From Methanobacteriota archaeon (GTDB lineage Archaea; Thermoplasmatota; Poseidoniia; Poseidoniales; Poseidoniaceae), in assembly GCA_029979405.1 (NCBI GenBank), contig JAPOHM010000114.1:1-5248 (forward strand): DNA of 5,248 nt, given 5' to 3'. Under the pieces are notes generated by a model, which did no database searches, was not told where the DNA came from, and worked only from the letters and a program-made list of their open reading frames with translations. Positions within the stretch are counted from its first letter, which is position 1. Each line of letters begins with the position of its first letter. A program made the translations under genes and the position numbers. This document shows positions 1 through 5,158 of the stretch, piece after piece.

Positions 1-57
1 GTCAAGTTGAGATTATTGGATGGCCATGGGGATGATGAATTATTCACCCTGCCATAA
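1..57 (+). CDS. C-terminal end of an unidentified plus-strand protein (partial)
   Basis: Frame 1 is open from the left edge to a TAA at 55-57 and encodes 18 residues (VKLRLLDGHGDDELFTLP). The other two plus frames are closed by TGA within this stretch. The stop lies directly against the stop of the PIN gene on the opposite strand, which is a typical tail-to-tail arrangement in a compact genome. The fragment is too short to assign a family. The alternative is a minus-strand gene starting at a GTG at 47-45, whose frame also stays open to the edge, so this call is tentative. Confidence 0.4.
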   Translation, partial: VKLRLLDGHGDDELFTLP

Positions 58-417
58 TCATTCTACAAGTCGTAAATGTTTGTTACCAATCACTTCTAAC
101 CATGTTAAATTTGATTGTGAAATCCTTCTTTTTAATTCAGAATCAACGGTTAAAATTGGCCAGCTATTCTCTATAGAATAATGTAATAGTTGGTCATCTG
201 TATGATTTCCTACTCCTTCAGGCGTATCGATAATTGTAGATTTAGCGATTAACATATCAAGCATCAAGTTTCCACCAATAGATTCAATCTCTTTTATCAC
301 ATTTGGTAAAATTGCTAGATTTGTGACACCTACTGTTTCAAGTAGAGCTTTGTCGATATTGATGCCAGCATCAATAACTGCTTTCCAACCACAGGCATCA
401 ATCAGTACCATAATCAT
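58..417 (-). CDS. PIN-domain (FCF1/VapC-like) putative ribonuclease
   Basis: A small single-domain protein of 119 residues. The PIN-fold acidic residues can be seen in order: Asp7 in the first strand (VLIDACGW), Glu43 (VIKEIES), Asp74/Asp75 (HTDDQLL) and Asp92 (ILTVDSEL). In the family these bind Mg2+ or Mn2+ and cut RNA. The first motif reads DAC where DTN is usual. The gene is the last of an S6e, aIF2-gamma, PIN cluster. A free-standing PIN gene in this position is common in euryarchaea and has no antitoxin partner here, so a role in rRNA processing or ribosome quality control is more likely than a toxin role; this is inference. The start is uncertain. I chose ATG at 417, which follows a GAGTGA motif by five bases. 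A GTG at 426 would overlap the aIF2-gamma stop, and an ATG at 411 is also possible. Confidence 0.82.
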   Translation of the reverse strand: MIMVLIDACGWKAVIDAGINIDKALLETVGVTNLAILPNVIKEIESIGGNLMLDMLIAKSTIIDTPEGVGNHTDDQLLHYSIENSWPILTVDSELKRRISQSNLTWLEVIGNKHLRLVE

Positions 418-422
418 GAGAC

Positions 423-1661
423 TCACTCAATAGTACCGTGGCCTATTAATCTCCATCTCGAGCCAACTCTTCTTGAAAGAGAAACTCTTTGACCTGAATC
501 TGCACATATTGGTAATCTTAGAGTTAAGGTTGCTTTTCCTTTCCCAGAGTTTGAAACAACGCCTACACTTGTAGCAGTTGCTACATTTACCATTAGCATC
601 TCATTTGATCTCAGAGGCATTATTGGCGAAGCATCCTCCCCCTCGCCTGCGACCATGTTTTTCATTAGGTTGACATTTATGTCAATGACATCTCTTACTT
701 CGGGAAGGTCACCTACTTTAGCAACTATTTGGCCAGAAAGATTGTCTGCTGTTGTGATTGCAGGGTCTAATGGAGTAGCCATTCCACACAAACCCCCAGC
801 ATTCATGCTGTCCAAACTCAATCCTCCGCCTTGCATGCTTGAAACTTTAGAGATAATAGGTTGATAATGCACCTTATTTCCTTTCTGGATTTTTCTTCCA
901 GGGCCTATTTCTATTTCATCCCCTACATTGAATATACCTTCAACAATACTTCCTCCAATCACTCCTCCTCTGAGTTTAGCAGGACGAGTTCCAGGTTTGT
1001 TTATGTCAAAAGAACGTGCTACATGCATTATTGACCTTTTATCCTTGGATCTATCCGGAGTTGGAATTGTCGCTTCAATAGCTTGTATTAAGATGTCTAA
1101 GTTAACGTCATGGTGTGCTGAAACTGGAATAATTGGTGCATTTTCTGCGATTGTACCACTAAGGAATTCTTTGATTTCAGCATGTGATTCAATTGCTCTC
1201 TCTCGACTTACGAGGTCTATTTTGTTTTGAACTACAACAATATTTTCAATTCCCGCTATTTCTAATGCCATTAAATGCTCTCTGGTTTGAGGTTGAGGGC
1301 ATTGTTCGTTAGCAGCAACCATCAGCATTGCTCCGTCCATAATGCTGGCGCCAGTGATCATTATTGCCATTAAAGTCTCGTGACCTGGGGCGTCCACAAA
1401 GGAAATAACTCTCTGGAGTTCAGTAACGTCATCATTACCGCCATCTGGCCTTCTACCAGTTGCGTAATATTCTCCATTATCGGTTTTATAGAAGGCCGTG
1501 TCCGCATAACCAAGTTTAATCGAAATTCCTCGCTTCCTTTCCTCGGAATGCGTATCTGTCCAGATTCCGGATAGCGCCTGTGTAAGGGTGGTTTTACCAT
1601 GATCGACATGACCTACTAAGCCGATGTTTACTTCTGGTTGAGAGGGAAGCTTCCTTGCCAT
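423..1661 (-). CDS. eif2g: Translation initiation factor 2 subunit gamma (aIF2-gamma)
   Basis: The GTPase subunit of the archaeal aIF2 heterotrimer, which carries initiator Met-tRNA to the small ribosomal subunit. All G motifs are visible in the 412-residue product: G1 GHVDHGKT (17-24), switch I RGISIKLGY (44-52), G3 DAPGH (90-94), G4 NKID (146-149) and G5 SAH (181-183). They are followed by the two beta-barrel domains, with the family signatures SFDINKPGT and GGVIGGSI near 217-238 and the C-terminal GSRWRLIGHG (400-409). Length is normal for the family. The insert between switch I and the DAPGH motif (about 53-83) normally forms a four-cysteine zinc knuckle, but here it contains no cysteine at all. 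ATG at 1661 is preferred over the in-frame ATG at 1670, because the GGAG motif at 1674-1671 touches the latter but sits nine bases before the former. It is probably cotranscribed with S6e upstream and the PIN gene downstream. Confidence 0.97.
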   Translation of the reverse strand: MARKLPSQPEVNIGLVGHVDHGKTTLTQALSGIWTDTHSEERKRGISIKLGYADTAFYKTDNGEYYATGRRPDGGNDDVTELQRVISFVDAPGHETLMAIMITGASIMDGAMLMVAANEQCPQPQTREHLMALEIAGIENIVVVQNKIDLVSRERAIESHAEIKEFLSGTIAENAPIIPVSAHHDVNLDILIQAIEATIPTPDRSKDKRSIMHVARSFDINKPGTRPAKLRGGVIGGSIVEGIFNVGDEIEIGPGRKIQKGNKVHYQPIISKVSSMQGGGLSLDSMNAGGLCGMATPLDPAITTADNLSGQIVAKVGDLPEVRDVIDINVNLMKNMVAGEGEDASPIMPLRSNEMLMVNVATATSVGVVSNSGKGKATLTLRLPICADSGQRVSLSRRVGSRWRLIGHGTIE

Positions 1662-1670
1662 GCTTCCCAT

Positions 1671-1674
1671 CTCC
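1671..1674 (-). promoter_or_regulatory. Ribosome binding site of aIF2-gamma
   Basis: GGAG on the minus strand lies nine bases before ATG 1661 and directly abuts ATG 1670. Only the inner ATG has workable spacing, so this site decides the start. Confidence 0.7.
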
Positions 1675-1701
1675 GTTTGTCCTCAATCAAGCCTCGCGGC
1701 T

Positions 1702-2190
1702 TCACTCACTGCTTTCCTCTGCACTTTCACTTGAGCCGAGGATATCCTCGAGGCTCTTTGTTGCGGCTTCAACCACTTTCAGGTTGATTTGCCTTGTATC
1801 TTGAGTTACTGTGTTTCCACGGAAGTTTCTTCTCTTTCTCATACCGTCTGGCTTGTATCGGAATCTCTTCTTCTCTCCACCCTTGGTTTTCTGAACAAGT
1901 GAATGCCCCTTGAATCCTGTTGAAGCGGTAACAAGAACGGATTGCCTTGAACCGCCATCTAAATCGGATCTCATTGGAGTACCAGTCTTATCTGAACCTC
2001 CGGTAATTTGCAATTTGTAACCTGCAAGTGTTTGGTCACCTTCTCCTACGAAGATTCCATCCACGAGGTCTCCAATCTTCTTTCCTAAGAATTGGGACAT
2101 GTTGTTTCCACTAACGGTCATGTTGTAAGAACGGCCTCCGTTAGCCGGGTTTGTGTCACTGACTACTGCGATAAAAGTAGATTCTGCCAT
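1702..2190 (-). CDS. rps6e: Small subunit ribosomal protein eS6 (S6e)
   Basis: A component of the 30S subunit found in archaea and eukaryotes. The family core is clear. The N-terminal strand motif (FIAVVSD, 6-12) leads to the segment around 62-80 containing ITGGSDKTGTPMR, then a basic stretch (KKRFRYKPDGMRKRRNFRGNT, roughly 107-127) and TRQINLKVV (132-140). The product is 162 residues, longer than the roughly 125-135 usual in archaea. The extra length includes a C-terminal tail rich in Ser and Glu after residue 150. ATG 2190 has a strong AAGGAG eight bases upstream and a TATA box about 40 bases upstream, so it is the first gene of its unit. aIF2-gamma follows after about 40 bases with no terminator seen, which fits the conserved euryarchaeal S6e and aIF2-gamma pairing. 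Confidence 0.96.
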   Translation of the reverse strand: MAESTFIAVVSDTNPANGGRSYNMTVSGNNMSQFLGKKIGDLVDGIFVGEGDQTLAGYKLQITGGSDKTGTPMRSDLDGGSRQSVLVTASTGFKGHSLVQKTKGGEKKRFRYKPDGMRKRRNFRGNTVTQDTRQINLKVVEAATKSLEDILGSSESAEESSE

Positions 2191-2198
2191 GCTGTCAA

Positions 2199-2204
2199 CT
2201 CCTT
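2199..2204 (-). promoter_or_regulatory. Ribosome binding site of S6e
   Basis: AAGGAG on the minus strand with an eight-base spacer to ATG 2190. It is the best Shine-Dalgarno match in the window. Confidence 0.8.
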
Positions 2205-2228
2205 AGAGCAATTCGCCGACATAGGACA

Positions 2229-2238
2229 GGTATATAGG
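2229..2238 (-). promoter_or_regulatory. TATA box for the S6e, aIF2-gamma, PIN operon
   Basis: Minus strand reads CCTATATACC, 39 bases upstream of the S6e ATG. Archaeal transcription starts about 25 bases after the TATA centre, which would give a short leader of under 20 bases containing the AAGGAG site. It lies in the 72-base gap after cdc6. Confidence 0.7.
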
Positions 2239-2250
2239 CCCTTTGAGGGC
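2238..2250. repeat. Small GC-rich inverted repeat between cdc6 and S6e
   Basis: GCCCT and AGGGC arms of five bases separated by three bases, next to the S6e TATA box. It could form a short hairpin after cdc6, but no T-run follows it on the minus strand, so a terminator is not supported. It might equally be a binding site flanking the promoter, or chance. Confidence 0.35.
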
Positions 2251-2262
2251 TAAAATTCTAGA

Positions 2263-3447
2263 TTATCTCTTAATTTTACCTGGTATTAGGGTTTCTAACC
2301 GTCTTGCTACATCACTTGGAAGCATGTGTGGCATCGAAATGTATTGTGTTCTTCCTCTGCCGACTTCGGCGTTCGAAGTCTTTGTCGAGATGATGTTTTC
2401 TTGCGCCAATTTCTTCAGATGCTTCCAAAAAGTAGTATGTCCTTTTGGGTCCACCTCGTATTCTTCACAAGCTACGTGGTACAATTTTTCAGCCTCGCCA
2501 GTTGTCATAGAATCCTCTTTCCTCAGTCTTCTGCAGATTCCTATCAAAATTAGCATGTGATGAGCGCTTAGGTTATCGATATTTATTGAATCGACATTTC
2601 CAGGTAGCGAAACAACGGTTTTCTGAACATCTTTTGGCTCAATTTGGGAACGTCCAGCTGCTTCTGCTCTTTTTGAGGCCCCTTCTAACAGTTCAATTGC
2701 GTGCCTCGCATCGCCAGAAGGCTCCGCCGCCTCTGAGATTAATTCGAGAATCTCGTCAGAACACGTGCCGTTTACAAGCGCTAGATCTCTTCTTTGTTCA
2801 GCAATTTTGTACAGTCCAGACTTATCATAAGGCGGTATTCGTAAATGATTAGTCCTTCCAATTCTTGATATGACAGCATTCTCAAGAAGGTCGAGAACTT
2901 GTTCTTGACTAATCATTATCAACGATAGAGTTCCTGTATTATCTCCATCTTCGTCAATCCTCATCAATTGATAGATTATTCCATCACCTGATTGTCTCAA
3001 CAAGTGGTCAACCTCATCCAATGTGACAATTAGGTGAGAATTACTTCCTCTAATTATTCGTTTTAGACTTGTCAACAACTCTCCAAGGCCCAATCCTCTA
3101 TCGGGATGTCCGGGGTCCAACTTCTGTACAATAGTCTGCATTACTCGAGAAGAAGTTGCAGCGTTCCTGCAATTTACATATACGGATTTGATATTTCTTT
3201 TTTCAGACAAGTGCTTGATAATATCTTGACAGAACAACTTCGTAACAGCAGTTTTTCCAGATCCAACCGGCCCCGTTATGACGGCTCGACTGGTTCCATT
3301 TGGGTGCGCAATATTGCTAAATATAGACGCTAATTGAACTTGATAATCATCTCTTCCTACGAGTTCATCGGGCAGAAAATCAAACCCGAAAACATCGGGG
3401 CGATTGATAATCAGCCCAGCTCCGATACGGTCGAGGTAGGTGCTCAT
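2263..3447 (-). CDS. cdc6: Orc1/Cdc6 replication initiator, AAA+ ATPase
   Basis: The archaeal origin-recognition protein that binds origin repeats and helps load the MCM helicase. The 394-residue product has normal length and domain order. The N-terminal segment contains PDELVGRDD (26-34). The AAA+ module has Walker A GPVGSGKTA (59-67), Walker B LIVTLDEVD (139-147), sensor 1 near 176-181 and sensor 2 with the family signature GDARHAIELL (245-254). A C-terminal winged helix covers about 290-394, with the beta-wing GRGRTQYIS (363-371) expected to contact DNA. Sensor 1 reads MISQ where ISN is commoner. The gene stands between dph2 and S6e, probably as its own unit: a T-run follows dph2 and a TATA box lies after its stop. 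No Shine-Dalgarno motif precedes ATG 3447, so the transcript may be leaderless. The 54-base upstream gap holds a palindrome and a direct repeat. Confidence 0.96.
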   Translation of the reverse strand: MSTYLDRIGAGLIINRPDVFGFDFLPDELVGRDDYQVQLASIFSNIAHPNGTSRAVITGPVGSGKTAVTKLFCQDIIKHLSEKRNIKSVYVNCRNAATSSRVMQTIVQKLDPGHPDRGLGLGELLTSLKRIIRGSNSHLIVTLDEVDHLLRQSGDGIIYQLMRIDEDGDNTGTLSLIMISQEQVLDLLENAVISRIGRTNHLRIPPYDKSGLYKIAEQRRDLALVNGTCSDEILELISEAAEPSGDARHAIELLEGASKRAEAAGRSQIEPKDVQKTVVSLPGNVDSINIDNLSAHHMLILIGICRRLRKEDSMTTGEAEKLYHVACEEYEVDPKGHTTFWKHLKKLAQENIISTKTSNAEVGRGRTQYISMPHMLPSDVARRLETLIPGKIKR

Positions 3448-3455
3448 GACTACTG

Positions 3456-3476
3456 ATGGTTATCGTCTATGGTTAT
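3456..3476. repeat. Direct repeat in the cdc6 upstream region
   Basis: ATGGTTAT occurs at 3456-3463 and again at 3469-3476, a 13-base period. On the coding strand of cdc6 this is ATAACCAT twice. The upstream copy overlaps the arm of the neighbouring palindrome. Confidence 0.5.
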
Positions 3477-3490
3477 TGAACTTTCAATAA
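3473..3490. promoter_or_regulatory. 18-bp palindrome upstream of cdc6, candidate operator
   Basis: TTATTGAA and TTCAATAA form perfect eight-base arms around a two-base centre. A two-base loop cannot form an RNA hairpin well, so a dimeric protein binding site is the better reading. It starts 26 bases before the cdc6 ATG, exactly where TATA/TFB contacts of a leaderless promoter would lie, so a bound protein could block transcription. The binding protein is unknown. Confidence 0.5.
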
Positions 3491-3495
3491 AAAAA
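3489..3495 (-). terminator. Oligo-T run after dph2, possible intrinsic terminator
   Basis: Seven consecutive T on the minus strand begin seven bases after the dph2 stop codon. Archaeal RNA polymerase can terminate at T-runs without a stem. The run also abuts the palindrome upstream of cdc6, so it could instead be part of that promoter. Confidence 0.45.
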
Positions 3496-3501
3496 CCTCA
3501 A

Positions 3502-4608
3502 TCAAGGTATTTCATCGAACTGATATCCGGTTTCCCACTTCTTTTCACCAAGAGCAACTTCTAATTCAAACGGGGTAACCAACGGCTTTGCGTATTTTAC
3601 AGCGTCATCGATTGCGATTCTTGGACAAGCAGTATTAACAAAAGCATCGACTGGATAGAAATCGATTAATTCTGGACCCACGTGTTCGAGAGCGAGCAAG
3701 TATCCTTTTTTGCCATGTTTTTCTAAGGTCCTCTTCAGTTTTAGTGCCAAACTTCTCCGCATTTGTCCCGGCTTTTCTCCAATAAGAATAGCAAAATTTT
3801 GTGCATCTTGAATAGACATAATCAAACCAAATCTCTGCCTAAGTATTCGTTCAATTCTTTCAAAACTCATTTCGGTAGCGTCTCCCGTATATGGGTCGAG
3901 CATTGCAAGAGGTTTTCCTGTGTGTAGTACAAGTCCTATAGGGTGGAAATCACCACTCCCTAGGAAAAGATAGTGGCCGATCTCGTCGTCATCTCCTGAA
4001 TAGTTGCAACCAAGCACCTGGCCTGGGAAAGTCAACCTAGCGCCACCAACGGGCACTTCCACATCATAACCGGCGTCTTCGAATTTCTTTTTATAATCGA
4101 AAATTAGGTGTAAATGTTGTATTGAAGCAACCAAACCAAGTTTTGAACCTTTCAAAGGAGCTATGCGTCCAACAGCATCAAGAAATTTCTCTTGAGCCTC
4201 TTCTTCGCTCAAATCTGAGTCGTTTGACTGCATTAGACGATGCTCAGCAATCGCCTTGTGTTGTGCTAAAATCGGTAATACAGGGTCAATGGCAGGGTCT
4301 CCATCGTAAGTTACTTCGATGAATTGAGTAGGCATTCCTGAATCGATGTTCATTTGAGAATGCCCCATGTGTGCTACCAACTCAACCCCCATTAGTTTCA
4401 TTTTGTCATGAACTAAATCACATGCTCCGTAACACGGATCTGCAGCTAAGATGACCTTCGCAGAGGTTTCATCCTCTATTTTGTCCATCATCTCTAACGC
4501 TTGCATCTTCAGTCCTTCAGGAATTTGAAGAGCAACAAGTCGATTGTCGTGTGCTTTGATTCTTTCAACCAATTCATCTAATTGGAAATCGTGTCTATCA
4601 AGGTCCAT
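3502..4608 (-). CDS. dph2: Diphthamide biosynthesis enzyme Dph2 (2-(3-amino-3-carboxypropyl)histidine synthase)
   Basis: Catalyses the first step of diphthamide synthesis: a non-canonical radical SAM reaction that moves the 3-amino-3-carboxypropyl group from S-adenosylmethionine to a histidine of elongation factor 2. Archaeal Dph2 works as a homodimer with a 4Fe-4S cluster bound by three cysteines, one from each repeated domain. All three are in place in the 368-residue product: the DPCYGACD motif (C59/C63), GQVLGCN (C201) and NTACPRIAIDD (C328). The early motif LQIPEGLK (27-34) is also typical. I chose ATG 4608, which gives an N-terminus like other archaeal Dph2 proteins and has a weak GAGTG upstream. 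A TTG at 4644, right after the gcvH-like stop, would add 12 residues. It lies 36 bases after the gcvH-like gene and is probably cotranscribed with it. Confidence 0.95.
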   Translation of the reverse strand: MDLDRHDFQLDELVERIKAHDNRLVALQIPEGLKMQALEMMDKIEDETSAKVILAADPCYGACDLVHDKMKLMGVELVAHMGHSQMNIDSGMPTQFIEVTYDGDPAIDPVLPILAQHKAIAEHRLMQSNDSDLSEEEAQEKFLDAVGRIAPLKGSKLGLVASIQHLHLIFDYKKKFEDAGYDVEVPVGGARLTFPGQVLGCNYSGDDDEIGHYLFLGSGDFHPIGLVLHTGKPLAMLDPYTGDATEMSFERIERILRQRFGLIMSIQDAQNFAILIGEKPGQMRRSLALKLKRTLEKHGKKGYLLALEHVGPELIDFYPVDAFVNTACPRIAIDDAVKYAKPLVTPFELEVALGEKKWETGYQFDEIP

Positions 4609-4644
4609 TTTTAACACACTCAAGGCATTTTGTGATAATGCCAA

Positions 4645-5046
4645 TCAGTTTTCAGCGAGGTACTCAACGTATTCGTCAGCATCCAACAACATTTCCATAT
4701 CGTGGTCATGCGGGTCCAATATGATAATCCAACCTGAGTCGTATGCTGAGTCGTTTATCAGTTCAGGATTAATTTCTACTTCTCCATTAACTTCGGCAAT
4801 TTCTCCTGCAAAAGGACTTGGGAAGGTTAGTTTTTCTTCAGCAGTCCAAATTGAGAACAAGCTTTGCTCTTCATCTACTTCAGTTTCAGCGTGTGGTAGG
4901 ATAACTCTCAGAACTTCTCCAATATCGGAAGCAAGAAAATCTGATATTCCTATCACGAGTCTTTCATCCTTCTCTTGATACCACAAATGGTCTCGAGAAT
5001 ATTTTCTATCGTGTGCAACTCCAAATTCCATGATGTCGTCTTCCAT
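4645..5046 (-). CDS. Glycine cleavage H protein-like, lipoyl-lysine apparently missing
   Basis: A 133-residue protein with the full H-protein layout: KYSRDHLWYQ (15-24), VIGISDFLASDIGEV (31-45), the lipoyl-hairpin region (63-83) and the C-terminal GWIIIL (105-110) followed by LLDADEYVEYL. True H proteins carry lipoate on a lysine 11 residues before the Gly of the PxxGEI motif and shuttle the aminomethyl group of glycine between the P, T and L proteins. Here that position is Glu70 (WTAEEKLTFPSPFAGEI); the only nearby lysine is Lys72, two residues on. Lipoylation, and so classical glycine cleavage, is therefore doubtful. No gcvT, gcvP, lipoate ligase or lplA-like gene is in view. ATG 5046 is preferred because it has GAGGT eight bases upstream and a TATA box about 32 bases upstream. 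The longer in-frame start at 5133 would run through that promoter and adds residues unlike the family. Probably first gene of a unit with dph2. Confidence 0.85.
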   Translation of the reverse strand: MEDDIMEFGVAHDRKYSRDHLWYQEKDERLVIGISDFLASDIGEVLRVILPHAETEVDEEQSLFSIWTAEEKLTFPSPFAGEIAEVNGEVEINPELINDSAYDSGWIIILDPHDHDMEMLLDADEYVEYLAEN

Positions 5047-5054
5047 TGTCAACA

Positions 5055-5059
5055 ACCTC
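5055..5059 (-). promoter_or_regulatory. Ribosome binding site of the GcvH-like gene
   Basis: GAGGT on the minus strand with an eight-base spacer to ATG 5046. It supports this start over ATG 5133 and ATG 5031. Confidence 0.7.
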
Positions 5060-5077
5060 GTGGCGCCGTAAAACAAG

Positions 5078-5087
5078 TAATATTTAA
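5078..5087 (-). promoter_or_regulatory. TATA box for the gcvH-like and dph2 unit
   Basis: Minus strand reads TTAAATATTA, 31 bases before ATG 5046. The predicted transcript start falls just upstream of the GAGGT site, giving a very short leader. Confidence 0.55.
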
Positions 5088-5092
5088 CACGG

Positions 5093-5125
5093 TGCCCTAA
5101 ATCACAGTTTAGACGGTATAGGGCA
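5093..5125. repeat. Inverted repeats in the divergent intergenic region
   Basis: TGCCCTA at 5093-5099 pairs with TAGGGCA at 5119-5125. Nested within it, CTAAA (5097-5101) pairs with TTTAG (5108-5112), and a third short pair, GCATT (5123-5127) with AATGC (5133-5137), follows. They lie between the gcvH-like promoter and the acyl-CoA dehydrogenase start, so they may be regulator sites shared by the two genes. Short arms mean chance is not excluded. Confidence 0.3.
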
Positions 5126-5149
5126 TTCCTCAAATGCTATTGCTTTCTG

Positions 5150-5155
5150 GGTGAT
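5150..5155 (+). promoter_or_regulatory. Ribosome binding site of the acyl-CoA dehydrogenase gene
   Basis: GGTGAT matches the archaeal anti-Shine-Dalgarno complement (GGAGGTGAT) and ends three bases before ATG 5159. Confidence 0.55.
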
Positions 5156-5158
5156 TTT

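Noticed and set aside
58..417. Toxin-antitoxin module
   Set aside because: The PIN protein has no small antitoxin gene beside it; its neighbour is aIF2-gamma, and the opposite side is a convergent gene.
1370..1609. Second minus-strand open frame inside aIF2-gamma
   Set aside because: It lies wholly within the GTPase domain in another frame and has no recognisable motifs.
2238..2250. Stem-loop terminator of cdc6
   Set aside because: The stem is only five bases and is followed on the minus strand by the TATA box, not by a T-run.
2191..2262. Replication origin next to cdc6
   Set aside because: Archaeal origins often flank cdc6, but both gaps around it are under 75 bases and hold no set of ORB-like repeats with G-runs or an extended AT-rich unwinding region.
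4544..4978. Long plus-strand open frame opposite the gcvH-like and dph2 genes
   Set aside because: The serine-rich translation shows no family resemblance, and the minus strand encodes clear conserved proteins. It is an antisense shadow.
5047..5133. In-frame 29-codon N-terminal extension of the GcvH-like gene from ATG 5133
   Set aside because: It runs through the likely TATA box and ribosome binding site, and its residues do not resemble H-protein N-termini. ATG 5046 has proper spacing to GAGGT.
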